Origin: CAVUPF01 sp963777915
GTDB taxonomy: Bacteria; Actinomycetota; Thermoleophilia; Solirubrobacterales; 70-9
DNA: 64,000 bases
Reading direction: 5' to 3'
Assembly (NCBI GenBank): GCA_963777915.1
Contig: CAVZSH010000005.1
Coordinates: 372,001 to 436,000, forward strand
Part shown: positions 25,121 through 34,154 of the stretch, in pieces
How the letters are laid out: each line of letters starts with the position of its first letter
How positions within the stretch are numbered: position 1 is the first letter of the stretch
Program-made: the position numbers and the translations under genes
Notes under the pieces: model-generated
Seen by the model: only the letters and a program-made list of their open reading frames with translations
Databases searched by the model: none
Told to the model about the DNA's origin: nothing

Positions 25121-26503
25121 TCAGACGGCGACATTGTCTGCGCGTTCGCGCTTTCGACGGGCCACGGTGTCATGCACGGCGTCCCAGTCGACATCCTTGA
25201 AGTTATGCATGGGGCAGTATTTCGGGCCGCACATCGAGCAGAACTCGGCGCCCTTGAAGTAGTCATCGGCGAGTGTTTCGTCGTGCATCGCGCGGGCGGT
25301 CTCGGAGTCGAGCGCGAGCTCAAACTGGCGCCGCCAGTCGAAGCTGAACCGGGCCTTGGAGAGCTCGCGATCCCACTCGGCCGCTCGTCGGTTGCCGCGT
25401 GCGAGGTCGGCGGCGTGGGCGGCGATTCGGTAAGCGATCAGCCCCTGCTTGACGTCCTCGGAATCGGGCAGGCCAAGGTGCTCCTTGGGGGTCACGTAGC
25501 AGAGCATCGAGGTTCCGTGCCAGCCGACGATCGCGGCGCCGATCGCGCTCGTAATGTGGTCATAGCCAGGCGCGATGTCAGTCACGAGCGGCCCGAGCGT
25601 GTAGAACGGCGCCTCGTGGCAGACCTCCTGTTGGCGGTGCACGTTCATCTCGAGCTGGTCCATCGGGATGTGCCCGGGACCCTCGATCATGACCTGCACG
25701 TCGCGCTCCCACGCGCGCAGCGTGAGCTCGCCGAGTGTCTTTAGCTCCGCGAACTGCGCCGCGTCGGAGGCATCGGCAATCGAGCCGGGCCGCAGCCCGT
25801 CGCCGAGCGACAGCGAGACGTCGTGGCGCCTGCAGATCTCGAGGATGTCGTCGAAGCGCTCATACAGCGGGTTCTCGCGCATGTGGTGCACCATCCAGCG
25901 CGCGAGAACTCCTCCTCCGCGCGAGACGATCCCGGTCACACGATGCCGGCAGAGCGGGAGATGCTCGAGCCGAACTCCAGCGTGGATCGTCATGTAGTCA
26001 ACGCCCTGGCGCGCCTGATGCTCGATGTTGTCGATCAGCAGATCCGCGCTCAGGTCTTCGATTTTCTTGACCCGCTCCACCGCCTGATAGATCGGCACGG
26101 TGCCGATCGGCACGGTGGCCTTCGCGATAATCGCCTCCCGGGTCTCGTCGATCCGCTTGCCGGTCGACAGGTCCATGACCGTGTCCGCACCCCACTTCTC
26201 CGAAACTGTCAGCTTCTCGACCTCCTCCGCAAACGACGAGGAGGTCGGCGAGTTGCCGATGTTGGAGTTGATCTTGACCCGGGCCTGCAGACCGATCGCC
26301 ATCGGATCCAGCGCGTCGTGGCGCACGTTGGCCGGGATGATCATCCGTCCCCGGGCAACCTCATCGCGGACCAGCTCCGGGTCGAGCTCCTCGCGCTCGG
26401 CAACCCGCGACATCTCGGGTGACACTATTCCCCGCCGCGCGAGGTGCATCTGCGTACGGCACTCCTCCTCGGCTGCGAACTCAGTGCGGTACTGGCGAGT
26501 CAT
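25121..26503 (-). CDS. thiC: Phosphomethylpyrimidine synthase ThiC
   Basis: 460 residues. ThiC is a radical-SAM enzyme that rearranges aminoimidazole ribotide to hydroxymethylpyrimidine phosphate in thiamine synthesis. Visible signatures: QARVKINSNIGNSP, MDLSTGK, DYMTIHAGV, SRGGGVLARW, the GPGHIPMDQ stretch and the C-terminal cluster motif CxxCxxxxC at Cys422, Cys425 and Cys430 (FCSMCGPKYC). The ATG after AAGGGAGCCAAC is the start; a much longer in-frame extension runs through the riboswitch and is rejected. It stands without other thi genes here. Confidence 0.97.
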   Translation of the reverse strand: MTRQYRTEFAAEEECRTQMHLARRGIVSPEMSRVAEREELDPELVRDEVARGRMIIPANVRHDALDPMAIGLQARVKINSNIGNSPTSSSFAEEVEKLTVSEKWGADTVMDLSTGKRIDETREAIIAKATVPIGTVPIYQAVERVKKIEDLSADLLIDNIEHQARQGVDYMTIHAGVRLEHLPLCRHRVTGIVSRGGGVLARWMVHHMRENPLYERFDDILEICRRHDVSLSLGDGLRPGSIADASDAAQFAELKTLGELTLRAWERDVQVMIEGPGHIPMDQLEMNVHRQQEVCHEAPFYTLGPLVTDIAPGYDHITSAIGAAIVGWHGTSMLCYVTPKEHLGLPDSEDVKQGLIAYRIAAHAADLARGNRRAAEWDRELSKARFSFDWRRQFELALDSETARAMHDETLADDYFKGAEFCSMCGPKYCPMHNFKDVDWDAVHDTVARRKRERADNVAV

Positions 26504-26507
26504 GTTG

Positions 26508-26593
26508 GCTCCCTTCGCTGGCATGATCCAGATCAGGTTCGGCGGGTCGACGCATGGCGTCCTCTCAGCCCCAGACGGGACTCCCCGATTGTT
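26508..26593 (-). promoter_or_regulatory. TPP riboswitch upstream of thiC
   Basis: Reading down the minus strand, the conserved CTGAGA core element is followed by AACCTGATCTGGATCATGCC and AGCGAAGGGAG, the canonical thi-box sequence. The GGGAG at the 3' end is also the thiC ribosome site. Ligand binding should close the P1 stem and hide it, giving translational repression by thiamine pyrophosphate. Upstream bases 26594-27084 show no gene. Confidence 0.93.
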
Positions 26594-27084
26594 CGTGGCC
26601 AATGCTACTCGGGGGCACCGCCTGACCTCCCCGACGCGGCACTCTTCCCCGACTCGATTGCCTTCGCGGACGCTGACTGCCGGATTGCTCGAAGAACAAG
26701 CGTGTCCGACAGGCGGTTCCAGACTTGCAAGTTGAACGACTTCCGAGCGCTCCGACTGAGAATCGGCATGCGCCTGCTCGCGTTGGCGAGCGGAAACACT
26801 CGCCTCGCCGCGCTTCAGACCCCGGTCCTCCAAATGGGGCAAATCGAGCTGGGTCGTTCCGGCGCTCGCTTGCGTGTGCGAAAGCAGCAGCGAACAAGGG
26901 GTGAGCCGAGATAGCCGGTGTCCTGTAGGCGGCCTCGCTTCTAGCACCTCGGCTCGTAGCTGATCGCGTGCTGGGAGACCCGCGTCAGTCGGTTTTCAAC
27001 CAGTCGTGTGGCGGACACTTCCGACAAGGGGTCGAATCGAAGGGGGCGGCCGCCCGCGGGCCCGGGGACTTGTATGTTGCGCCC

Positions 27085-28413
27085 ATGGTTGCGGTGCCGG
27101 ACCCGTCGACGTGGGTGCCCGAGACGCGGTATGCGCGAAACGGCGAGGTGCACATCGCCTACCAGGTCTTCGGAGAGGGCGAGGTTACCTTGGTCGGCCT
27201 GCCCGGGATCGTCTCGAACATCGAGCTGATTTGGGAGGACCCTGAGTCTCGGCGCTGGCTTACTGGACTCGGGTCCTTTGTGCGGTTGGTCCAATACGAC
27301 AAGCGGGGCCAGGGGATGTCAGATCGCGATCCGGGCGTTCCGACCCTCGATGACCGACTTGGCGATCTCGCGGCGGTGCTCGATGCGGTCGGTGCGGATC
27401 GCATCGCGCTGGGAGGGATCTCCGAGGGCGGGACGACGGCCGCGATGTTCGCCGCCACCTACCCCGAGCGGGTCAGCCACCTTGCTCTGTACTGCACGTT
27501 CGCGCACATCGAGGCGGCCCTTGGTGACGCCGTCATGCCGCGCTGGGCAGAGAACTGGGGCACTCCGCAGACTTTCACCGTTCCGGTGATGGCCCCCAGC
27601 AAGGTCGGCGACCCTGACTTTCTGCGTTGGGTCAACCGCTACGAGCGCCAGACCATGACCCCAGGAGAGGTGCTAGCCAGCTGGCGCTGGATCCGGGAGA
27701 TGGACCTTCGCCCCGTATTGGGCTCGATCCAGTGCCCGACGCTCATCATGCATCGCAGCGGTGACCGCATGGTCCCCGTGGCGAGCGGTCGCTATCTCGC
27801 CGAACACATCCCCGGAGCGCGGATGGTCGAGCTCGAGGGGGACGCCCACGCACCTCAGTGGGGCGACACCGAGACGATGTTGTCGCTGACGGAGGAGTTC
27901 CTCACCGGCCATCGCTCGACCACAAAGCAGACCGAGAGGGTGCTTGCAACAGTCCTGTTCACCGACATCGTCGATTCGACCGCCCGCGCGGCGGCCGCGG
28001 GCGACAGCGCCTGGAGGCAGGTGCTCGACCGCCACGACAGGATCTCCCAGAGCACCGTTGCGGATTGCGGCGGACGCCTGGTGAAGGGAACCGGCGACGG
28101 CGTGCTCGCAACGTTCGACGCGCCCGCGCGCGGGCTGCGGTGCGCCAACATGTTGCGCTCCTCGCTCTCGGACGTCGGGATCGCGATTCGCGCCGGCGTA
28201 CACACGGGCGAAGTCGAGCTCAGAGGGGACGATGTCGCCGGGATCGGAGTTCACATCGCCGCCCGAGTAGCAGCGCTCGCTGGCTCCGGGGAGCTTCTCG
28301 CCTCCCGGACCGTGAAGGACCTGGTGGCAGGCTCGGGTTACGCGTTCGCCAGTCGCGGAGTCCATAGCCTGAAGGGCGTGCCCGAGGAGTGGGAGCTGCT
28401 GGCTGTGACCTGA
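27085..28413 (+). CDS. Alpha/beta-hydrolase fused to class III nucleotide cyclase (intact hydrolase site)
   Basis: 442 residues, paralogue of the protein at 22147. The hydrolase domain (1-280) keeps Ser113 (GISEGG), Asp in RSGDRMV and His in GDAHAPQ, so it may be active. The cyclase domain (about 295-442) shows VLFTDIVDSTARAA, LVKGTGDGVLATF with substrate Lys and metal Asp, and HIAARVAAL. It probably makes a cyclic nucleotide in response to something bound or cleaved by the hydrolase domain. The start is the ATG of MVAVPDPS; no strong ribosome site is seen, and a longer frame opens upstream. Confidence 0.9.
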   Translation: MVAVPDPSTWVPETRYARNGEVHIAYQVFGEGEVTLVGLPGIVSNIELIWEDPESRRWLTGLGSFVRLVQYDKRGQGMSDRDPGVPTLDDRLGDLAAVLDAVGADRIALGGISEGGTTAAMFAATYPERVSHLALYCTFAHIEAALGDAVMPRWAENWGTPQTFTVPVMAPSKVGDPDFLRWVNRYERQTMTPGEVLASWRWIREMDLRPVLGSIQCPTLIMHRSGDRMVPVASGRYLAEHIPGARMVELEGDAHAPQWGDTETMLSLTEEFLTGHRSTTKQTERVLATVLFTDIVDSTARAAAAGDSAWRQVLDRHDRISQSTVADCGGRLVKGTGDGVLATFDAPARGLRCANMLRSSLSDVGIAIRAGVHTGEVELRGDDVAGIGVHIAARVAALAGSGELLASRTVKDLVAGSGYAFASRGVHSLKGVPEEWELLAVT

Positions 28414-28477
28414 CGCTTGCGCAAGGGACGAGGATGGGTCTGGCGAGCGCGGGGTGAGGGCGCCGGTCAGCGCCGAA

Positions 28478-29170
28478 TCAACTGCCTGCACCCGCGGGCG
28501 CCTCGATCTCTGCGCGCACCGTGAGCACGATGCTGGCAAGCAGAATCCACAGCAGGAAGCTGATAAAGGGAACGTAGAAACCCAGTGCGCCGTCGCCGGC
28601 GTTGAACACGCCGCTGTCGCTGAAGAAACCTCCGACCGGGAAGGCGCTGGCGATCGCGGCGAGCACGGCCAGCCAGCTGAGCCAGCCGGGTAGGACGCCC
28701 GTCTTGAACGAAAGCTTCGCGATCGCTGCGAAGAAAGCCGCCGCCACCAGCGCCGCTGGGACCGCGAGCAGGAAGCCGAAGTCGTTCAGTGTCCTGAGAA
28801 CTTCGGCGCTCGTCTGATCGGGCCGAAAGGCGGCCACGCCGAACACCGCGAGCGCGACTATGAGGTCGCCGAGCACGATCAGCCCGCTGCCGAACACGAT
28901 CGCCGTCAGCCGTCCGTTCCGTCCCTCTGCACCGCCAAGGTGGCTGACCAGGCTGCCCAGGAACCAGACGAGGAAAAAGAAGCCGAAACTGGCGATGAAC
29001 AGCCCCACCTGGAGATCGTGGCGGTTATGGAGGTAGAACTGCTGAATGCTTGCCGGCGAGGAGTCAAAGGCGGGTGCGGCGGGGATGACCACGAACAACC
29101 CGATCACAGTCAGCAAGACGAATACGATCCCGGTTGCGGCCCCGATGCGCTCGGTTAGCGCGTCACTCAT
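28478..29170 (-). CDS. Multi-pass membrane protein, unknown function
   Basis: 230 residues with about six membrane helices. N-terminal phrases include IGAATGIVFVLLTVIGLFVV and SIQQFYLHNRHDLQVGLFIASFGFFFLVWFLGSL. A paralogue of the same layout is encoded at 59506-60162, where the matching segments are SIAKVIAYYGTHRSEVETSALLIAFGFLFFALF. It resembles DUF4386-type proteins loosely. The start follows AGAGGTGCAAT. No operon partner. Confidence 0.78.
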   Translation of the reverse strand: MSDALTERIGAATGIVFVLLTVIGLFVVIPAAPAFDSSPASIQQFYLHNRHDLQVGLFIASFGFFFLVWFLGSLVSHLGGAEGRNGRLTAIVFGSGLIVLGDLIVALAVFGVAAFRPDQTSAEVLRTLNDFGFLLAVPAALVAAAFFAAIAKLSFKTGVLPGWLSWLAVLAAIASAFPVGGFFSDSGVFNAGDGALGFYVPFISFLLWILLASIVLTVRAEIEAPAGAGS

Positions 29171-29785
29171 ATTGCACCTCTGCTGTCGAGCGCCACGGCG
29201 GTGTCTCCCGCAGCGCGAAGAATGAGAATCGCCCGCCAGCCTCGCACCGCACTCGAGGCAAGTCAACGGGTGGGCTCTCTCGACGTGTTGCTAACCACTT
29301 AACGGGCTAAGTGTTCTCTTCCTGGCAACGGCGGCGGCTTGTCTATTGCGCAAGCGGCAGAGGCGCCTGCATCTCCACGAGAGCGAGCGCCTAAAAGGTC
29401 GAGCCCCGACACGCCTCCATTGAACGACGTTCGACAGCGCAGACCGGCCCTGCTTTGGCACCCGCTGTCGCTGCAATAGCGGCGCGCGAGATCTCGCGAC
29501 ACCGTCAACACCGCCAGCCACATGGAATCGAGCACGCTACCCGGCACGATCCAGGCGACCGAGCGGGGTCTACGAACGCCTCCGATATCGGTTTGAGTTG
29601 CGCCAATGCGGCACGATTGAAGTGAAGGGCAAGGGGTAGATGAACCTCCACTGCCCGATCGGCCCGAACGCGGTTTCGGCGCCCCCGACCGCTCGCCTTC
29701 CTCACGAACGCTAGAACGGCTGTCTCGGGTCGGGTGACATGGGCTTTCGAGCCATCGGAGCAAAATTGAGATGTAGGATCGGCCG
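29171..29785. other. Intergenic region, no gene recognised
   Basis: Some 600 bases with no convincing coding frame, motif or RNA; it should carry the promoter of the methyltransferase gene. Confidence 0.4.
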
Positions 29786-30676
29786 ATGACGCAACAGCAG
29801 CGCGCGGGTGCGGTGGCCCTCGCCAACGAGGAAGCGGTGCGTGCATGGGACACCGTCCTGTATGAGCGGTGGAAGTCGAACCGCAAGGTGTTCGTGGGCG
29901 CGCTGGCAGAGGTCACCGAGGAGGTCTTCGAGCTCTTTCCGCCGCCCGAGCGGGGGCGCTGCATCGACATCGGGTGCGGCTTCGGCGACACCACTCAGCG
30001 GCTGGCTGAGCTTGTCGGACCTGGAGGCTTCGCGCTTGGCACCGATTCCTCGCCGCGGTTCATCGAGGACGCCCGTCGTGAGGCAGTCGAGGCGGGTGTA
30101 GAGAACGTTGCGTTTGAGACCGCCGATGCGCAGACGGCTGAGTGGGATCCCATTTATGACTACGCCTTCTCGCGCATGGGGACTCAGTTCTTCGCGGCGC
30201 CGGTTCCGGCGATGCGCGCGATCCGCGGCGCGCTCAAGCCCGGCGGTAAGCTCGCCAAGGTTTGCTGGCGCCGCAAGGCCGATAGCCCCTTATGGGCGGA
30301 GACCGAGCAGGTCGTTGAGCGGTTCCTCTCGCGCCCTGAGGAGTACGTGGTCGACACCTGCGGCCCCGGGCCATTCTCGCTCGGTAACCCCGAGACCACC
30401 CGCGGGATTCTCGAGGCCGCCGGGTTCGAGGAGATCGAGCTGCATCAGAGAGACTTCGACTACTTCATGGGCGCGGACATGGACGAGGCGGTCGACTCCC
30501 TGCTCGCGATCGGACCCGGCGCCGAGCTGATCCGCCTGAACGGCGAGTACGGGGAGAGCCGTCGAGGCGAGATCGCCGAGGCCCTGAGGGACCACTACGC
30601 CGCCTGGCAGAAGCCCGACGGTTCGATAGTCGGCCGCGGGTCCGTCTGGATCGTCGCGGCCACGAACCCCGGATAG
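29786..30676 (+). CDS. SAM-dependent methyltransferase, class I
   Basis: 296 residues. Motif I is CIDIGCGFGDTTQRLAELVG, motif II ends ALGTDSS, followed by FETADAQTAEWDPIYDYAFSRMGTQFF and LKPGGKLAKVCWRRK. The middle cap carries ETTRGILEAAGFEEIELHQRDFDYFMG. It shares layout with the methyltransferase at 23949 (same 'xSRMG/SRWG' post-motif and AGF-EE cap signature), suggesting an ancient duplication. Acceptor unknown. ATG start, single gene. Confidence 0.9.
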   Translation: MTQQQRAGAVALANEEAVRAWDTVLYERWKSNRKVFVGALAEVTEEVFELFPPPERGRCIDIGCGFGDTTQRLAELVGPGGFALGTDSSPRFIEDARREAVEAGVENVAFETADAQTAEWDPIYDYAFSRMGTQFFAAPVPAMRAIRGALKPGGKLAKVCWRRKADSPLWAETEQVVERFLSRPEEYVVDTCGPGPFSLGNPETTRGILEAAGFEEIELHQRDFDYFMGADMDEAVDSLLAIGPGAELIRLNGEYGESRRGEIAEALRDHYAAWQKPDGSIVGRGSVWIVAATNPG

Positions 30677-30881
30677 CACGAGGTGACCGCGTCAAGGGAC
30701 AGTGCTAGCCGTCCGGCGCGCGCGGCGAGGAGGCCGGTGCGCCCGATGCGCGCTGGCTCGGTCGAGAAGATCTGAGAACCGGAATGGTGCCTGTGTCTAC
30801 GGGCACGGCTGACCACCGGCGCTTCAGAGCAGCGAACGCCACGCTCGCAAGGAAACCCGCGTCCCCAGATGACGTGATGCG

Positions 30882-31595
30882 CTACACGCCCGCCGAGAAG
30901 CTGAAGCTGGCCTTCGCCTTCGTGCAGCTGTATCGGTAGGTGCTCGTGCTGCGAGTGCAGGTCCAGTTCGGCGTTGTGAACTGGCCGTAGATGTCGGACG
31001 GTTCGGTCGTCGTCGTGAAGCTGCCGGCGTCGAGCGCCTTTTTCACGGTCTTGCAGGTTGTTGCGGTCTCGGTGATCGTTTCGAAGGCGAACACCCCCTT
31101 GCCGGGTATATGCCGACTCACGCCGAAGCAGTAGCCGCTGCCATTCCCCTCGGGCTCAGATGTTCCCGACCAGGACAGCGTCTTGTGTTTCACCGGCCCG
31201 CTGTTGAAATTGGGTGGCAGAAGGCACTGCGTGGCGACCGTGATCTTGCCCTTCACGCTCCCGTGGGCACCGAAGCGCCCGCTGATAACGACGCTGTTCT
31301 TAGAGCCGGCTGGCAGGATCTCCCTGACCGCGAAGCGGCCGCCGGAGATCGGCGCTTGCTTTTGGTAATTCGGGGGGCCGGGGGCGGGGTTGCCGCACGC
31401 GGCCTCGAACGGCCCGCCGAACTTGGTCAGCATGCTCCCGTTAGCGGAGACCTCGAAACGGATCGCAGTGCTCTCTTCCCCTCCGGTTCCCCCGAAGTAC
31501 ACCGCCCGCTTCTGCGGCTGCGCCGCCAGCGCGAGCGTGGCAGTGAGCGTGAACGCCGCGGCGACGAGCGCGAACAATCCGACCGACTTGGTCAT
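30882..31595 (-). CDS. Secreted protein of unknown function
   Basis: 237 residues with a signal peptide ending TLALAA. The mature protein is beta-rich, Ser/Thr/Gly-rich and has about eight cysteines (EAACGNP, TQCLLPP, SGYCFGV, TTCKTV, WTCTRS, YSCTKAK), probably disulfide-bonded. No family recognised; domains of this kind are common in secreted Solirubrobacterales proteins. AGGAGG precedes the chosen ATG. Confidence 0.72.
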   Translation of the reverse strand: MTKSVGLFALVAAAFTLTATLALAAQPQKRAVYFGGTGGEESTAIRFEVSANGSMLTKFGGPFEAACGNPAPGPPNYQKQAPISGGRFAVREILPAGSKNSVVISGRFGAHGSVKGKITVATQCLLPPNFNSGPVKHKTLSWSGTSEPEGNGSGYCFGVSRHIPGKGVFAFETITETATTCKTVKKALDAGSFTTTTEPSDIYGQFTTPNWTCTRSTSTYRYSCTKAKASFSFSAGV

Positions 31596-31966
31596 CGAGA
31601 GCCTCCTGAGGGGGTGGTCAGTACAGGCCAAGTCTAGGGGGTCGCGCGGGACCGCTTAAGGCCAGCCAAGTCCGACTGCGACTGCGGCAACAGCGGCCAC
31701 TATCAACACCAACATCTCTACATGTTCATGACGCCCCATTTGGCCAGCCATACAAGCGTGCCTAGAGTGGGCCCGACAACAGCGGAAAGCCGTAGCCGAT
31801 CGGACGGCCGCGCCGTGATCCGCATCGCAAGGAGCGGAAGTCTGATCCGGTGATGGGCGCGGTCCGCGGGCGCCTCTCTGCGCTTCAGATAGGTGCCGGT
31901 ACCTTCCGTTGTTTTGCACGCAATAAGCTGCACCCTTCCGGCCAGCGACGATGGGAGCGGGCAACG
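31596..31966. other. Divergent-promoter spacer, no gene recognised
   Basis: Lies between divergent genes. No regulatory box stands out. Confidence 0.35.
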
Positions 31967-32713
31967 ATGAAAGGCAAGACGGTCGAGATCAGTACCCAGG
32001 ACGGCGTGGCGGACGCCTACCTCTCGCGGCCCCCCGGGCAGGACGGAAGCCGTCTGGGTGTGCTGTTCATCATGGACGCCTTCGGCTTGCGGCCCCGGAT
32101 CGAGGAGATGGTCGACCGCATCGCAGCGCAAGGGTTCGTCGTCCTCGCCCCGAACGTCCTCTATCGCGCAGGCCGGGCGTCAAACACGGAGATGCCCGAT
32201 CTGGAGGACCCCGCACAGCGGGATCCGTTCTTCGCGCGGTTAAAACCTGCCATGGCGGAGCTGACGCCCGAGCGGATCGCCAGCGACGGGGCAGCCTACC
32301 TCGACTACCTCGGCGCGCTCGCAAGCCCGCCGTTCGCCATCACCGGCTATTGCATGGGTGGGCGTATCGGCTGGCGGATCGCCGCCGCCTACCCGGAGCG
32401 CGTCGCGGCGCTCGCCGCCTTTCACACCGGGGGGCTCGTGAGCGACGATGAGGACAGTCCGCACCTGAGCGCCGGCGCGATCTCCGCCGAGCTCTACTTC
32501 GGTCACGCCGACAACGACCAGAGCATGACCCCGGAGCACGTAGCGGCGCTCGAGCAAGCCCTCGAGGAGGCCGGGGTGCGGTACCGCTCAGAGCTCTACG
32601 AGGGGGCCGCCCACGGCTACACGATGAGCGATACAGCCGCCTACGATGAGGCGGCGGCCGAGCGGCACTTCACTGAACTGTTCGCGCTACTGGATAGGAC
32701 GATCGGCGGCTGA
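31967..32713 (+). CDS. Dienelactone hydrolase family protein
   Basis: 248 residues. The alpha/beta-hydrolase core has Cys nucleophile in GYCMGGR, acid in HADNDQS and His in AAHGYT, the triad of dienelactone hydrolases. Also typical are VLFIMDAFGLRPRIEEM and GFVVLAPNVLYR. DLH opens dienelactone in chloro-aromatic degradation, but most homologues have other ester substrates. The ATG after GGGAGCGGG is chosen; a longer frame precedes it. Confidence 0.9.
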   Translation: MKGKTVEISTQDGVADAYLSRPPGQDGSRLGVLFIMDAFGLRPRIEEMVDRIAAQGFVVLAPNVLYRAGRASNTEMPDLEDPAQRDPFFARLKPAMAELTPERIASDGAAYLDYLGALASPPFAITGYCMGGRIGWRIAAAYPERVAALAAFHTGGLVSDDEDSPHLSAGAISAELYFGHADNDQSMTPEHVAALEQALEEAGVRYRSELYEGAAHGYTMSDTAAYDEAAAERHFTELFALLDRTIGG

Positions 32714-32749
32714 CGGCGACCGTCCGCCGCGCACGCGTGGACACTGCCC

Positions 32750-34042
32750 TAAGGAGACCCATCTAAATTAATGCAGGGAGATCGTCGGCGGTGGCGAAGA
32801 TCTGCGTCACCATGCTGGGCCCGATGGTCGACGAGAGCCCGATCCGCGAGCGGTGGCTGGTGGTGTGCGACGAACTCGACGAGCGCGGCCGGCGGATGTG
32901 GGCGGCGGCGGAGGCGCGCTCGCACGGCCACGGCGGGATCGCCGCGGTGGTGCGCGCCACCGGAATCTCCGAAGCAACGGTGAGGCGGGGAATCGCCGAG
33001 GTCGAAGGCGGCGAGCGCGCCCCGGCCGACCGGGTGAGGCGGCCGGGGGCTGGGCGCCCACCGATCGAGGAGCGAGAGCCGGGCCTGCGGGAGGCGCTCC
33101 TGGCGCTGCTGGAGGGCGCCACGCGCGGCGACCCGGAGTCGCCGCTGCTGTGGACCAGCCGCAGCGTCGCCAACCTGACCGCGGCGCTATGCGAGCAGGG
33201 CTTCGAGGTCTCCGAGAGCACCGTGCGCCGACAGCTCAGGGAGCTGGGGTTCAGCCTGCAGGCCAACCGCAAGGCGCACGAGGGGGCCGACCACCCCGAC
33301 CGCGACGCGCAGTTCCGCCGCATCGCGGCGATCTCCGCCCGCGCGCTTGCCGCCGAGGAGCCCGTGATCAGCGTCGACACCAAGAAGAAGGAGCTGGTCG
33401 GCAACTACAAAAACGGCGGCCGGGAGCTGGCCCCGACCGGCAGCCCGATCCTCGTCAACACGCACGACTTCCCCGACGAGGAGCTGGGCAAGGCGATCCC
33501 CTATGGGATCTACGACGTCGGCGCAGACGAGGGCTGGGTCTCGGTCGGGATCTCCGCCGAGACCGCCTCCTTCGCAGCCGCTGCGATCGGCAGCTGGTGG
33601 AAGAGCCTCGGCGCCAAGCGCTACCCGAAGGCCCGAACGCTGACGATCACCGCCGACTGCGGCGGCGCCAACAGCAACCGCACGCGGCTGTGGAAGGCCG
33701 AGCTGGGGCGCCTCGCCGATCGAACCGGACTTGAGATCCGGGTCATGCACTACCCGCCCGGCACCAGCAAGTGGAACAAGGTCGAGCACCGGCTCTTCAG
33801 CTACATCTCGATCAACTGGCGCGCCAAGCCGCTCACAAGCCGCCAGGCGGTGATCGACCTGATCTCCTCCACCAAGACCAAGACCGGCCTGAAGGTCTAT
33901 GCGCGCCTCGATCCCAAGACCTACCCCACCAAGGTGAAAGTCACAGACGCGCAGATGAGTGCCGTAAACATCCAGGGCGAGCAGTTCCACCCGGAGTGGA
34001 ACTACATCATCACGCCGTCAGAAATTAAGGCGTGAGCCCTAA
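32750..34042 (+). mobile_element. ISAzo13-family insertion sequence (ends tentative)
   Basis: An intact transposase gene fills the element. The ends were placed by a weak imperfect inverted repeat: TAAGGAGACCCATCTAAATT on the left and, on the other strand, TTAGGGCTCACGCCTTAATT on the right, about 60 percent identical over 25 bases. No certain target-site duplication was found, so the boundaries are approximate. Confidence 0.55.
32791..34035 (+). CDS. ISAzo13-family transposase
   Basis: 414 residues. N-terminal helix-turn-helix region (about 45-75: AAVVRATGISEATVRRGIAEV), a second HTH (VANLTAALCEQGFEVSESTVRRQL) and a DDE nuclease core with VISVDTKKKELVGNYKNGGRE (first Asp), ITADCGGANSNRTRLWKAEL (second Asp) and YPPGTSKWNKVEHRLFSYI (Glu). 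These are the marks of ISAzo13-type (DDE_Tnp_ISAZ013) transposases. The frame is full length and seems functional. GTG start. Confidence 0.92.
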   Translation: MAKICVTMLGPMVDESPIRERWLVVCDELDERGRRMWAAAEARSHGHGGIAAVVRATGISEATVRRGIAEVEGGERAPADRVRRPGAGRPPIEEREPGLREALLALLEGATRGDPESPLLWTSRSVANLTAALCEQGFEVSESTVRRQLRELGFSLQANRKAHEGADHPDRDAQFRRIAAISARALAAEEPVISVDTKKKELVGNYKNGGRELAPTGSPILVNTHDFPDEELGKAIPYGIYDVGADEGWVSVGISAETASFAAAAIGSWWKSLGAKRYPKARTLTITADCGGANSNRTRLWKAELGRLADRTGLEIRVMHYPPGTSKWNKVEHRLFSYISINWRAKPLTSRQAVIDLISSTKTKTGLKVYARLDPKTYPTKVKVTDAQMSAVNIQGEQFHPEWNYIITPSEIKA

Positions 34043-34154
34043 TGGTTCACGCTCTCCCAGATCGGATGGTCTATTCGAGCGCCCCGCTCTGTCCGGGCGC
34101 CCTTCCTCCATGGCAGAGCGCCTATCGGGACTTGCCGACTCGGCACCGCCTAGC

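Noticed and set aside
26504..26947. N-terminal extension of ThiC
   Set aside because: The in-frame extension runs through the TPP riboswitch and shows no similarity to ThiC; the ATG after GGGAG is the natural start.
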